A program made the position numbers and the translations under genes. This document shows positions 7,929 to 16,418 of a stretch of 64,000 nucleotides of DNA, piece by piece. Every line of letters begins with the position of its first letter. Position 1 is the first letter of the stretch. The notes beneath the pieces are model-generated. The model had not been told where the DNA came from, did not search any database, and saw nothing but the letters and a program-made list of their open reading frames with translations. This DNA comes from Streptomyces sp. NBC_00306 (lineage in GTDB: Bacteria > Actinomycetota > Actinomycetes > Streptomycetales > Streptomycetaceae): the NCBI RefSeq assembly GCF_036169555.1, contig NZ_CP108032.1, positions 4,216,001 through 4,280,000 of the forward strand, in the 5' to 3' direction.

Positions 7929-9440
7929 ATGACGACAGAGAAAGCTCCACCGCCCCGTATCGCGCCGGTTTTCCGCGAGGACGTACGGGTCGCGTTCGAC
8001 GGCGAGTCGGCGACGCTGACCAGCCCGGTCACCTCGTTCACACTGCGCCCGGTGGGCGGCGGCATCCGTACCGCCCTGGTCCGGCTCACCGAGGGTCCCG
8101 CGCCGCTGGACGACCTCTTCGAGGGGCTGCTGCCCGCCGAACAGGTCCAGGTGCAGCGGTTCCTGGACCGGGCGGGCCATCTTCTGGCGCACAGCGTCCT
8201 CAGCCGGGACGAGGGCCCGAAGCGGCGTGAACTCGTCCGTCTGGAAGCGGTCGCCCGCGACGGTGAGTACCGGGTCGCGACGCTCGGGCCCGACACGACC
8301 GTGCGGCTCTCCCGGTTCGCGTTCTGCCGCTCCCGCGGCGGCGCGCTGGTGCTGGAGTCACCTCTGGTGAAGTACCGCGCCGTCCTGGTGGACGGCGCCG
8401 CGCGCGACCTGGTGGCCGAGCTCGGGGCCCCGGCCACCGTGGCAGGTCTCGCGCAGCGAGTCGCGCTGGGCGGTGACGAGGTGCTGGACGTGCTCGGCCA
8501 TCTGGCGGGCGCCGGCTTCGTCGAACCGGCGGACGCCGGCGGCGCGTTCGTCTCCGACAGCGACCCGACGCTGCGCCAGTGGGACTTCCACGACCTGCTG
8601 TTCCACTCCCGTATCCGCTCCGGGCGCTACGACGAGCTGTTCGGCGCCGTCTACCCCTACCGGGGGGAGATCGAGCCGCAGCCGGCGGTGAAGCCCGTCC
8701 CGGACGGCCCGGTGACCGAGCTGTACCGGCCGACGCTGGAGGAGATCGAGAGCCGCGACCCGCTGCTCACCACCGCGCTGGAGACGCGCCGCTCCATCCG
8801 TTCCTACGGTGAGCGGGAGCTGACGGCCGCGGAGCTCGGCGAGTTCCTCTACCGCGTCGCCCGGGTCCGCGCCCACTTCAGGCCCGGCGACGGCAGCGAC
8901 CGCGACGAGGTCGTCTCCCGTCCCTACCCCAGCGGCGGACAGGGCTACGAGCTGGAGCTGTATGTGACGGTGCGGCGCTGCGCGGGCCTTGCGGCCGGCA
9001 TCTACTACTACGACCCCGTCGCCCACCGGCTCGTCCTCGTCAACGGCGATGCCGTGGACCGCGAGTCGCTGTTCCATGTGGCGTCGCGCGCCACCGGTAT
9101 GGAGGCGCGTCCCGACGTGCTCGTCACCGTGACGGCACGCTTCCAGCGCATGTCGTGGAAGTACCGCGCCATCGCCTACGCGACGACGCTGCGGCACACC
9201 GGCGTGCTCTACCAGACGATGTATCTGGTGGCGACGGCGCTCGGCCTGGCGCCGTGCGGGCTCGGCAACGGGGACGCCGACATGTCGGCGCGGGTGCTCG
9301 GCCTGGACTATCTGCGGGAGTCCTCCGTGGGCGACTTCCTGCTCGGCAGCCGCAGTCCCGGCGACTCGGTGGCCGGCGAGCCGGAGGAGGGCTGGCGGCT
9401 GCTCAACAGCCCGGAGTGGTCGCTCCCGGCGGACACGTAG
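7929..9440 (+). CDS. SagB-type FMN-dependent azoline dehydrogenase
   Basis: Protein of 503 residues; ATG at 7929 with GGAG 6-7 bases upstream. The first 200 residues hold two wHTH/RRE-like segments typical of SagB/ThcOx proteins. The C-terminal half is a nitroreductase-fold oxidase: ETRRSIRSYGERELTAAELG near 285-304, YPSGGQGYELELYV, GIYYYDPVAH, and ATALGLAPCGLGNGDADM. Such enzymes oxidise azolines to azoles with FMN. It is separated from the precursor genes by a strong hairpin, so it is probably its own transcript. A second nitroreductase-fold protein is encoded at 18339, so either the two differ in substrate (thiazoline versus oxazoline) or one is structural. Confidence 0.88.
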   Translation: MTTEKAPPPRIAPVFREDVRVAFDGESATLTSPVTSFTLRPVGGGIRTALVRLTEGPAPLDDLFEGLLPAEQVQVQRFLDRAGHLLAHSVLSRDEGPKRRELVRLEAVARDGEYRVATLGPDTTVRLSRFAFCRSRGGALVLESPLVKYRAVLVDGAARDLVAELGAPATVAGLAQRVALGGDEVLDVLGHLAGAGFVEPADAGGAFVSDSDPTLRQWDFHDLLFHSRIRSGRYDELFGAVYPYRGEIEPQPAVKPVPDGPVTELYRPTLEEIESRDPLLTTALETRRSIRSYGERELTAAELGEFLYRVARVRAHFRPGDGSDRDEVVSRPYPSGGQGYELELYVTVRRCAGLAAGIYYYDPVAHRLVLVNGDAVDRESLFHVASRATGMEARPDVLVTVTARFQRMSWKYRAIAYATTLRHTGVLYQTMYLVATALGLAPCGLGNGDADMSARVLGLDYLRESSVGDFLLGSRSPGDSVAGEPEEGWRLLNSPEWSLPADT

Positions 9441-9480
9441 GCGATGGAGAAGGCCCGCCCCGGTCCCGACCTGCGTCAAA

Positions 9481-9520
9481 GCGCCGCTTTTCCTCCCCGC
9501 ACGGGGAGGAAAAGCGGCGC
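9481..9520. terminator. Strong hairpin between the dehydrogenase gene and the precursor genes
   Basis: Perfect 19-bp inverted repeat (GCGCCGCTTTTCCTCCCCG and its complement) separated by only two bases. It should end the upstream transcript and insulate the precursor promoter. No U tract follows. Confidence 0.75.
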
Positions 9521-9550
9521 ACTTGTATTCGGCGGGCGGCCGATTCGGCA

Positions 9551-9583
9551 TGACAGCCGTTATATCCACCGTGATAAATGTCA
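9551..9583 (+). promoter_or_regulatory. Candidate promoter of the precursor genes
   Basis: A TGACAG hexamer at 9551 and ATAAAT at 9574 are 17 bases apart and resemble -35 and -10 elements. TGACA at 9551 and TGTCA at 9579 form an inverted repeat that brackets this promoter. It would give a 5' leader of roughly 95 bases before the first precursor start. The TGAC/GTCA theme recurs at 7807, 10865 and 23155. Confidence 0.4.
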
Positions 9584-9680
9584 GGACGGAGCCGGGAACA
9601 CTAGCCACGGATGGGCGGCGAGCGCATGATTAATTCAGCAGCCGAACACGGCGGCTAAAGAATCCGGAAGGGAATTCAAA

Positions 9681-9857
9681 ATGAGCATCAACGACATCAA
9701 GAACGGCGACGACGCGGCCAAGGCGTTCGAGGGCTTCGACGCGGACGAGCTGGAGACCCTTGAGGTCGAGCAGGGTGTGGCTCTCCCGGAGATGGGCGCC
9801 TCCAGCGGTTCGATCGGCACCTCGTCGTCCTCGTCCTCCACCTGCTCCGCCTGCTGA
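9681..9857 (+). CDS. Thiopeptide-type precursor peptide 1
   Basis: 58-residue precursor; ATG at 9681 preceded by GGAAGGGA. The leader (residues 1-40) is acidic (FDADELETLEVEQG) and ends VALPEMGA, close to the VALPENGA leader end I recall for lactazole LazA. The predicted 18-residue core is SSGSIGTSSSSSSTCSAC: 10 Ser, 2 Thr, 2 Cys. Ser1 and Ser12 have the spacing that pyridine formation uses in lactazole. Ser/Thr are candidates for dehydration or oxazoles, Cys15 and Cys18 for thiazoles. The enzymes that should act on it are encoded immediately downstream. Exact cleavage site and modifications are inferred. Confidence 0.9.
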   Translation: MSINDIKNGDDAAKAFEGFDADELETLEVEQGVALPEMGASSGSIGTSSSSSSTCSAC

Positions 9858-9892
9858 GAACCCGCTCCGCGGATCACCGGAAGGAACCTGGA

Positions 9893-10066
9893 ATGAGCAG
9901 GAACGACTGGCAGTACGGGGAAGACGTGGCGGCGGCATTCGAGAGCTTCGACGTCGAAGAACTCGAAACCCTCGAAGTCGCGCAAGGCGTCGCACTTCCC
10001 GAGATGGGCGCTTCGACGGGCTCGATCGGGACCTCGTCCTCGTCGTCGACCTGCTCGGGTTGCTGA
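9893..10066 (+). CDS. Thiopeptide-type precursor peptide 2
   Basis: 57-residue paralogue of the preceding gene; ATG at 9893 with AAGGAA upstream, 35 bases after the first stop. The leader again contains ELETLEV and ends VALPEMGA; the predicted core is STGSIGTSSSSSTCSGC (17 residues), one Ser shorter than core 1 and with S2T and A17G changes. Ser1, Ser11 and Ser12 are kept. N-terminal leader residues (SRNDWQYGEDVAAAF) and synonymous codons differ widely, so the duplication is old and the core has been held by selection. The two peptides probably give two congeners, or a two-component product. Confidence 0.9.
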   Translation: MSRNDWQYGEDVAAAFESFDVEELETLEVAQGVALPEMGASTGSIGTSSSSSTCSGC

Positions 10067-10090
10067 TCGGAAGTTGCACCAAAGGATGCG

Positions 10091-10116
10091 CCCATCCAGC
10101 CGGCCGGTTGGATGGG
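10091..10116. terminator. Hairpin after precursor 2
   Basis: Two 13-base arms (CCCATCCAGCCGG and CCGGTTGGATGGG) pair with one G-U; the centre forms a tetraloop. It follows the second precursor stop by 25 bases and would give a short, abundant precursor transcript separate from the enzyme operon. Confidence 0.6.
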
Positions 10117-10211
10117 TACATCCTTGTGTCCGGACGGGTGCTCTTCCTCAGCTCCCGTACCCGGGTCCGGCGCGGCCCGCGGTCGCCAGCCGGATTCCGT
10201 ATCCCGGCGGT

Positions 10212-10766
10212 TCAGCCCCGCACGGCGACATGGAACGACGAGAGCCACAGCACCACCGCGGCCCCCAGGCCGACCACGACGCGGGCTGTCTCACCGGTCG
10301 TGCCGGCCGCGATCGCCACGAACCCCACCACCGCGACGACGCTCAGCGCGACGGCGGTCCAGGTGTACTGCCACTGGTCGAAGAGGCGCGCGAGCGGGAA
10401 GAAATGCAGCCCCACCACGAGGCAGATGCCCGGCGGGATCAGCTCCGGCCGGCCGGTGGCGTTCGACGCGGCGATCACCGCGAAGACGGCCACCACCTCG
10501 GCCGTGTTGACGATGCCCACACCGCGGTTCCACTTCTGGGGCAGACGCACACTGCGGACCGCCGGCCCCGCGGCCCCGCGGAAGGCCAGCACCACCCCCG
10601 CGACGCTCAGCGCGGCGGCCACCACTCCGACGGTGACCGACACCGCCGCCGCCTCTATCCCCGACCCGCCGGCGAATGCCCAAACAAGGGCGAACACCGC
10701 CAGAACGATCGCTCCGCGGCGGCGCAGATTCTGCGTGAGTGTCTGACACTCCGGCTCCGTAGTCAT
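10212..10766 (-). CDS. Integral membrane protein, unknown function
   Basis: About 184 residues from the ATG at 10766; start uncertain because no good ribosome site is visible and an upstream in-frame ATG exists. After a short charged N-terminus there are five to six hydrophobic segments (for example GAIVLAVFALVWAFAGG, VVAAALSVAGVVLAF, WTAVALSVVAVVGFVAIAAG). It is oriented against the precursor and enzyme genes. It resembles small conserved Streptomyces membrane proteins of unknown role. A part in immunity to the product is possible but there is no direct evidence. Confidence 0.7.
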   Translation of the reverse strand: MTTEPECQTLTQNLRRRGAIVLAVFALVWAFAGGSGIEAAAVSVTVGVVAAALSVAGVVLAFRGAAGPAVRSVRLPQKWNRGVGIVNTAEVVAVFAVIAASNATGRPELIPPGICLVVGLHFFPLARLFDQWQYTWTAVALSVVAVVGFVAIAAGTTGETARVVVGLGAAVVLWLSSFHVAVRG

Positions 10767-10864
10767 TGCGCGAGAGTACAACGCCATTCCGTTCATTCTG
10801 ACGGGTTTCGGCCAACCGTCGAGAGGCCGCAATCGGCTGCCATGGTGCCGGGCCGCGTACCGGT

Positions 10865-10881
10865 GTCACGGAAACCGTGAC
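10865..10881. promoter_or_regulatory. Palindrome upstream of the enzyme operon
   Basis: Perfect inverted repeat GTCACGG-AAA-CCGTGAC, 101 bases upstream of the ATG of the first enzyme gene and inside the 215-base divergent intergenic region. It is a good candidate regulator-binding site and shares the GTGAC/GTCAC half with the sites at 7807 and 23155. Confidence 0.45.
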
Positions 10882-10981
10882 GTATGTAAGCGGCCCCTTC
10901 GCATTCACTTCTCGGGCCGGACGAATCGCCAGAAGATTCCTGTCAGACGTTTGTTTTCGATTTCTCGGAAGGTGCGAAAGC

Positions 10982-12157
10982 ATGGGGATTGAAGCGCCGG
11001 AGCGCACTGCCGTGAAGCCGGACTCCGCCGGCCTGACGGGAGTACGGCTCCACACCCGGATGCCGGTGACACCGGCGTGGCTGACCCAGCGCATCGTGCC
11101 GGTCGCCCGCGCCCTGAGCGAGCAGGGAGCACCCGCCGTCCAGCTGCGCCGCGGCTGGCTGCACGGTCCGCACGTCGACATCCTCGCCCTGAACGTCCCC
11201 GGCATGCCCGGCGGCGCCGACTGGGACGCGACGGCGGCCGCGCTCGACGCGGGACCGCTCGACCCGCCCCGAGCCCTCACCGAGGAGGCATACCTCCAGC
11301 AGGCACGGGAGTTCGGCCGCCTCGAAGCCGTCCAGCCCCCCTACCTTCCGCTGCGTGAGCACGGCGTCGTCGTCCATCTCGGACCCGCCGACACCGCCTC
11401 CCGCGAACCGCGGCTCGACCGCTTCCGCACCGTGGTCCTCGGCGCCCTCACCAAGCCGCTGCTGCGCACGATCGAGGGGATCACGGCGGAGCCGGCCACC
11501 GCGACCGTCCGCCTGGCCGAGGCGTTCGCCGCACTCGCCGACACCCATCTCCTCGGCCCCGCGCACGGAGTGTTCTCGCCGCGCTCGCACGTGGAGGCGT
11601 TCCTCGCGTGGGCCGCCCCGACCAAGGACGTCAGGCCGCTGTTCCAGGAGCGGCTCACCCGGGACGCACCCCGGCTGCGCGCCGTGGTCGAACAGCGCCT
11701 GAGCGGCGAGGTGTCGCCGGCCGCGGCCGAGTGGCGCACCGCCTTCGCCTACAGCTCCGGAACCCTCGAGAGCGCGGTCGCCTCCGGCACCCTCACGCTC
11801 GACCTGCTCGACTCCGTCACCGACGGCGTCGACCGCAGCGAGATGGGTCCGCCCGGAGCGACCCGCACCGTGCCGCAGGGCGACCAGCCCGACACCGACT
11901 TCCACCGGGCCGTCGGAGCGTCGGGGGTGGTGGCCAGCCCCTCACGGTGGTTCGCCGCCTTCCGGCTGCTGACGAACCTCTTCTACGAGCAACTGCCGCT
12001 GCTCACCGTCTCTCCCATGCAGCGCTACTACATGTGCTTCGCGATCGCCGAAACGGTCGACGAGGTCCTCGGCGTGTCCTGGCAGGACCGGCTGAACGCC
12101 CAGCGGGACCGGATGACCGCCGCCACGACAGCCGACACCACGGGAGCCCCGCGATGA
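10982..12157 (+). CDS. Thiopeptide pyridine-synthase-like protein (LazC/TclM family, LanB elimination fold)
   Basis: Protein of 391 residues; ATG at 10982 preceded by GGAAGG. It carries the diagnostic motif of the LanB-C/thiopeptide-type family in altered form (LRRGWLHGPHVDILAL, compare WQSGPHVRLRI in the elimination protein at 20000). In thiopeptide loci the divergent paralogue of the elimination domain is the aza-cyclase that joins two dehydroalanines into the pyridine and expels the leader. It is the first gene of the enzyme operon and overlaps the dehydratase gene by ATGA. The presence of two LanB-C-like proteins, one divergent, is the main argument for a thiopeptide over a linear azole peptide. 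Confidence 0.78.
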   Translation: MGIEAPERTAVKPDSAGLTGVRLHTRMPVTPAWLTQRIVPVARALSEQGAPAVQLRRGWLHGPHVDILALNVPGMPGGADWDATAAALDAGPLDPPRALTEEAYLQQAREFGRLEAVQPPYLPLREHGVVVHLGPADTASREPRLDRFRTVVLGALTKPLLRTIEGITAEPATATVRLAEAFAALADTHLLGPAHGVFSPRSHVEAFLAWAAPTKDVRPLFQERLTRDAPRLRAVVEQRLSGEVSPAAAEWRTAFAYSSGTLESAVASGTLTLDLLDSVTDGVDRSEMGPPGATRTVPQGDQPDTDFHRAVGASGVVASPSRWFAAFRLLTNLFYEQLPLLTVSPMQRYYMCFAIAETVDEVLGVSWQDRLNAQRDRMTAATTADTTGAPR

Positions 12158-14730
12158 CCACGACCGCATCCGCCCGCGAACCCCTGTGGTTCCTGCGCGT
12201 CAATCCGCTGCGCCGCAACCGGCTGAGCGATCCGGCCCAGCGCCGTCTCCTCGATGAACTCGCCGCCGTCGAGAAGGCGCTGACGGCAGCCGCCGCGGAG
12301 TGCTCCGAGGAGCTCTACCACCGCATCGCCGCCGCCACCGACGACACCGAGCGCCGCGACCTCATCGCGCTGCGCCGCTCGATCCACAACGGCCGCGCCC
12401 CGAAGAAGGCGCCGGACCCCGCCACCCCCGCAGTGACCCGGTGGCTCGAGACACGGGACGGCAGGGAGCGGCTGCGCGCCGAGATATCCGCCGGCTACGC
12501 GGCGGCGGCCGACCGTGAACGCGAGGGCCTGGCCGCTCTGTTGGGCGACGACGACCTGCTGCGCTCACTGGCGCTGATCGCACCCGAGGTCCACCAGGAG
12601 GCCGTGCGCTACCGCGCCGCCGTCCTCGGCCCCGGCAAGATCACCGCCCGTACCCGCAAGTCCGAGCGCGGACTCATCCAGTACGTCACCCGGGCCATGG
12701 TGCGCACCAGCCCGCTGTCCCGGTTCACGGCCGTCGGCATCGCCGAGCCGGACCCGGACGGCGTCGACCCGGGCGACGTGCCGTTCGAGGGGGCGACCGC
12801 CTTCCCCGGCCTGGACCGCGTCATGCTCGGCTATGTCCTCGGCGGGCTGCCCGACCCCGGCGACGCGGAACTCAGCGAGCTGTGGATCGGGTTGCCGCCC
12901 ACGTCGGCCCCCGACGAGGCGGCCGGCAAGCTCTTCTTCCTCAAGCTCGGCGAGACGGGCATGCGCCGCCTCGCGGTACCCCTGGACGGGCCCGTCGGCG
13001 ATCTGCTCGACGCGGTGTCCATGGGACCGCGGCCCTACCCGTCCGTCGTGGCGCACGTCGCCGAACGCGCGGGCTGCTCCGCCGACGACGCCGAGCGGCG
13101 CGTACGCCACGCCCTCGGGCAGGGCGTGCTGTGCAGCTTCCACGAGGCCGAGGACGGCTCCGCCGACTACGACGACCTGCTGACGCCGGACGATCCGCGC
13201 GCCGGTGACCTGACCGCCGCCGTCCGGGCGGGTCTGCCCGCACTGGCCGCCGCTCCGGCGTCCGAACGCGGCGCCGTGCTCGACGAGTTGCGCGGCAGTC
13301 TCGGCAAGCTGAGCCACCTCGCCGGGCGGCCCGCCCAGATCACGGTCGAGGAGGACTACGTCATGCCGCCGCTGACAGTGGCGACCGAGCGGTGGCACCG
13401 CCCCCTGGCCGACCTCGGACCGGCCGTCGAACTCCTCACCGTCTTCGACTGGCTGCACGACGTACGCGTCCTGATGACCGCCGCGTTCGTCGAGCGGTTC
13501 GGCGCCGGGGCCAATGTGCCGCTCGCCTCCAACGCGCCGTTCGTCGTCGGCGAGGTCTCCCGCCGCGCCGCCGCGATGGCCGCCGCCTACGGCCCCGACG
13601 GCACCGGCGACGTCGCCGCCCTCGACGGCATCGGCCCGGCCGACGGCTCCCTGGAGCGCATGTACCTGCTGCGCCGCGAGCTGACCGAGGCCGTCCACGC
13701 CCGGCTGTCGAAGACCGTCGACGCCGGTGAGGACACCCTCCGGCTGACGGCCGAGGACGTCCGGGAGCTCACGGCGGCCCTGCCCGACCGGTTCCGCCAG
13801 GACCGCCTCATCTACGGCGTCCTGCTGCAGCAGGCCGGCGAGCAGCTGATCCTCAACGACGGACTGCCGGGCCACGGCATGCTCTACGCCCGCTTCCTGG
13901 AGGCCGACCGGCGGCTCGGCGGCCGCGCCCTGCCGCTACTCGCCGACCACCTCCAGCGCGCCTACGGCTCCGACGGCCACCGCGTCACCGAGGACCTCGG
14001 CCTGCACCGGCTCAACGTCAACGCGCACACGCCGATCCTCCCCGGCGGGCTCCGGCCCGAGGACTGGTTCGGACTGCGCCTCGCCCACGACCCGGACACC
14101 GACACCCTCAGGGTCGAGGACGCGGACGGCAGACCCCTGCGGGTCCTGCCGCTGGGCACCGGCCACCCCGGCCTCTTCCCGCCGCCGCTGTCCGTCGCCT
14201 CCGGCCTGGTCATCAGCGGCCGTCTCTTCAACGCCCTGCCCAACAGCTGGCACGCCGCCACCCCCTGGGACCGCGGCACCACCAGAACGGCACCCCGGAT
14301 GGCGGTCGGCGAGGTCCTGATCGGTCGGCGGCGCTGGTACGGCGGCGAGGAGCTGGCCACCGCCGTCGCCGCCGGCCCGGACGAACTCGACCGGCTGCTC
14401 GCGCTGAACGCCTGGCGGGCCCGGCACGGTGTCCCCGAGGAGGTCGTCATCAAGACCACCCCCGAGGACGAGGGCCCCCTCTCGGTGGGCGCGCCCGACG
14501 TCCAGTCCAAGCGGCTCCAGCAGAAGCCGCAGTACGTGGACCTCACCAGCGCCCTGAGCGCCCGGGTGCTGCCGCGGATGCTGGACCGCCGCGGCGCGGA
14601 CACCGGCGGGAGCTATCTGGAGGAGGCGCTGCCGGCCGTCGTGGACGGCACCCACGCCACCGAGTGGGTGGTCGAGGTCGGCCGCGAGCCCGGCGGCAGC
14701 TTCACCTACGACGCGGGGGAGCGGTCATGA
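12154..14730 (+). CDS. Split LanB dehydratase, glutamylation domain (LazB-like)
   Basis: Protein of 858 residues, the size of the LanB N-terminal (glutamylation) half alone. Family signatures: RKSERGLIQYVTRAMVRTS followed by PLSRFTAVG near residues 170-195, NAPFVVGEVSRRAA, and a C-terminal SKRLQQKPQYVDLTSALSAR. It uses Glu-tRNA(Glu) to glutamylate Ser/Thr of the precursor; the separate elimination protein at 20000 then removes glutamate to leave Dha/Dhb. Start and stop overlap both neighbours by ATGA, so it is translationally coupled. No elimination domain is fused, which is the arrangement of thiopeptide loci rather than of nisin-type LanB. Confidence 0.93.
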   Translation: MTTTASAREPLWFLRVNPLRRNRLSDPAQRRLLDELAAVEKALTAAAAECSEELYHRIAAATDDTERRDLIALRRSIHNGRAPKKAPDPATPAVTRWLETRDGRERLRAEISAGYAAAADREREGLAALLGDDDLLRSLALIAPEVHQEAVRYRAAVLGPGKITARTRKSERGLIQYVTRAMVRTSPLSRFTAVGIAEPDPDGVDPGDVPFEGATAFPGLDRVMLGYVLGGLPDPGDAELSELWIGLPPTSAPDEAAGKLFFLKLGETGMRRLAVPLDGPVGDLLDAVSMGPRPYPSVVAHVAERAGCSADDAERRVRHALGQGVLCSFHEAEDGSADYDDLLTPDDPRAGDLTAAVRAGLPALAAAPASERGAVLDELRGSLGKLSHLAGRPAQITVEEDYVMPPLTVATERWHRPLADLGPAVELLTVFDWLHDVRVLMTAAFVERFGAGANVPLASNAPFVVGEVSRRAAAMAAAYGPDGTGDVAALDGIGPADGSLERMYLLRRELTEAVHARLSKTVDAGEDTLRLTAEDVRELTAALPDRFRQDRLIYGVLLQQAGEQLILNDGLPGHGMLYARFLEADRRLGGRALPLLADHLQRAYGSDGHRVTEDLGLHRLNVNAHTPILPGGLRPEDWFGLRLAHDPDTDTLRVEDADGRPLRVLPLGTGHPGLFPPPLSVASGLVISGRLFNALPNSWHAATPWDRGTTRTAPRMAVGEVLIGRRRWYGGEELATAVAAGPDELDRLLALNAWRARHGVPEEVVIKTTPEDEGPLSVGAPDVQSKRLQQKPQYVDLTSALSARVLPRMLDRRGADTGGSYLEEALPAVVDGTHATEWVVEVGREPGGSFTYDAGERS

Positions 14731-16418
14731 GGCTCGTCGCACGCCCGGACCTGCACTTCGCGCCGGTGCCCGGCGGGGTGTACTTCAGCGGTACGCACGG
14801 GCAGTTCGTACTGCGGGGCTCGGAGCTGCTGTTCGCCGTGGCCGAGGGGTGTGTGCCCCTCCTGGAGCAGGGCGCCACCGAGGACGAGCTCGTCACCGCG
14901 ATCGGCACCGAGCGCGCCCGGCCCGCCGTCCGCCATCTCGTGGACCGGCTGCGGTCCAACCGCATGCTGCTGGACCCGGCCGCGTTCACCGTTCCCCCGC
15001 CGGACGCCGAGGTGCGCTCCCGTAACCCCGAGGCGATCGCCCGGCTGGAGACCCTGCTCGACGATCCGTATGCCGCGTTCGCCCGGCTGCGTGCCGCGAC
15101 CGTGCTGCTGACCGGGCCGGCCACGGCGACCGGACCCGCGGCGCGCGGCCTGCGCCGGGCCGGGGTCGGGCAGGTGACGGTCGCCGACTCCCCGGCCGCG
15201 TACGGCGGTTCGCCCAAGCCCGTGGACGCCGTCGTGGTCTGCGGTGCGGGCGTCACCGCCGCGGTCCCGGACGGTGTCCCCGACGGCGTCCCGGTGATCC
15301 CCGTGCTGCTCGGCGAGCGCGTCGCTCTCGTCGGGCCGGCCGTGACGGGCCCGGACGGCGGCCGCACCTGGCAGGCCTTCCGGGACCGCGCACTGGGCTG
15401 GGCGGCCGCGGAGAACACCGAGCCGGCGGCCCGCCCGGTCGCCGACGCCCTCGCCGGCGCGCTCGCCGGACAACTCGTCTTCGACGCCCTGACGGGCACG
15501 GCGGACATGGGTGAGGCCCATGTCGTGCACGGGACGGCCCTGGTCGCGGACCGGGTCACCGTCGAGGGAGCTCACATGGCGGCCGCGCCCGGCCGGCCGA
15601 GCTCCCTCGAGGACGCCCCCGCGGAGAAGATGCCCGAACCCGAGGACGCGCTGGCCGCCGCCGGCGCCCTCACCCGCCGCTGGACCGGGCTGTTCGCCTC
15701 CGGAGCCGGCGAGGACCTGCCGCAGATGCCGCTCGCCCTGCGCCCGGCCGAGCCGCGCGCGGACCGGACCGCCACCGTCGTCGGCTGGGCCGGGCACCAG
15801 GAGACGGCGACGATCGCCGCCGCCCTCCAGGCCCTGCGCGCCAGGTCGCCCGAGGGCGGCACGCCCGCCGCCGGTCTCACCGAGGAGCACTGGCTGCTGG
15901 ACGGAGCCCTGCGCGGGCTCACGCCGTCGGCCGCGCCCCTGGCGGACGTCACGCCGGACGACCTCGACCCGGAGGCCGCCCGGATCCTCGCCGCGGTGCG
16001 CCCGCTGCTGCCCGCCGCGCCCACCCTGGAGCTTCTGCACGTCCCCGGCCTCGACTGGCGGCTCGCCCGCGTGGCCGGGGCGGGGGACACGCTCGGCCTC
16101 GGCTGGGGCGCGAGCGCGCAGGAGGCCACCCGTACCGCGCTGTGCACGGCACTCGCCCGCCTTCAGACGGCCGGCGACGGCGAGGAGCGGGTCGCGGACG
16201 TGTCCACCGACGCGCTGCTGTTCGCCGGTGCCGACGTCCTCGGCGCCCTGCGCAAGCAACTCATCGCCCAGACCGGGGAATCGGGCCTCGTCCACCGCGG
16301 CCGGGCCGTGCGGACCGATGCCGTGCTCGGCGAACTCCCCCTCTGGTACGGGCCGGTGGACGCAGCAGCATCTACACCGGAGACCCAGGACACGCAGGAG
16401 CCCCAGGATGCGAACTGA
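14727..16418 (+). CDS. Ocin-ThiF-like cyclodehydratase partner (leader-binding, LazD-like)
   Basis: Protein of 563 residues starting at the ATGA overlap. The N-terminus (LHFAPVPGGVYFSGTHGQFV, then AIGTERARPAVRHLVDRL) is the RRE-like leader-binding segment seen in ocin-ThiF proteins. A Rossmann-like centre follows (RLRAATVLLTGPATATGPAA, VDAVVVCGAG). Its metal Cys motifs and catalytic residues are absent, as usual for these E1-like partners. It presents the precursor to the YcaO enzyme encoded next, which it overlaps by 11 bases. The C-terminal third is Ala/Pro-rich and of unclear role. Confidence 0.85.
   Translation: MRLVARPDLHFAPVPGGVYFSGTHGQFVLRGSELLFAVAEGCVPLLEQGATEDELVTAIGTERARPAVRHLVDRLRSNRMLLDPAAFTVPPPDAEVRSRNPEAIARLETLLDDPYAAFARLRAATVLLTGPATATGPAARGLRRAGVGQVTVADSPAAYGGSPKPVDAVVVCGAGVTAAVPDGVPDGVPVIPVLLGERVALVGPAVTGPDGGRTWQAFRDRALGWAAAENTEPAARPVADALAGALAGQLVFDALTGTADMGEAHVVHGTALVADRVTVEGAHMAAAPGRPSSLEDAPAEKMPEPEDALAAAGALTRRWTGLFASGAGEDLPQMPLALRPAEPRADRTATVVGWAGHQETATIAAALQALRARSPEGGTPAAGLTEEHWLLDGALRGLTPSAAPLADVTPDDLDPEAARILAAVRPLLPAAPTLELLHVPGLDWRLARVAGAGDTLGLGWGASAQEATRTALCTALARLQTAGDGEERVADVSTDALLFAGADVLGALRKQLIAQTGESGLVHRGRAVRTDAVLGELPLWYGPVDAAASTPETQDTQEPQDAN

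Noticed and set aside
9681..10066. Telomestatin/YM-216391-type linear polyoxazole precursor
   Set aside because: The Ser run is similar, but the locus also encodes a split LanB dehydratase, an elimination protein and a divergent pyridine-synthase-like protein, which polyoxazole clusters lack. The leader end VALPEMGA matches thiopeptides.
12154..14730. Class I lanthipeptide cluster (LanB/LanC)
   Set aside because: No LanC cyclase gene is present, the dehydratase is split, and YcaO and SagB genes are in the same operon.
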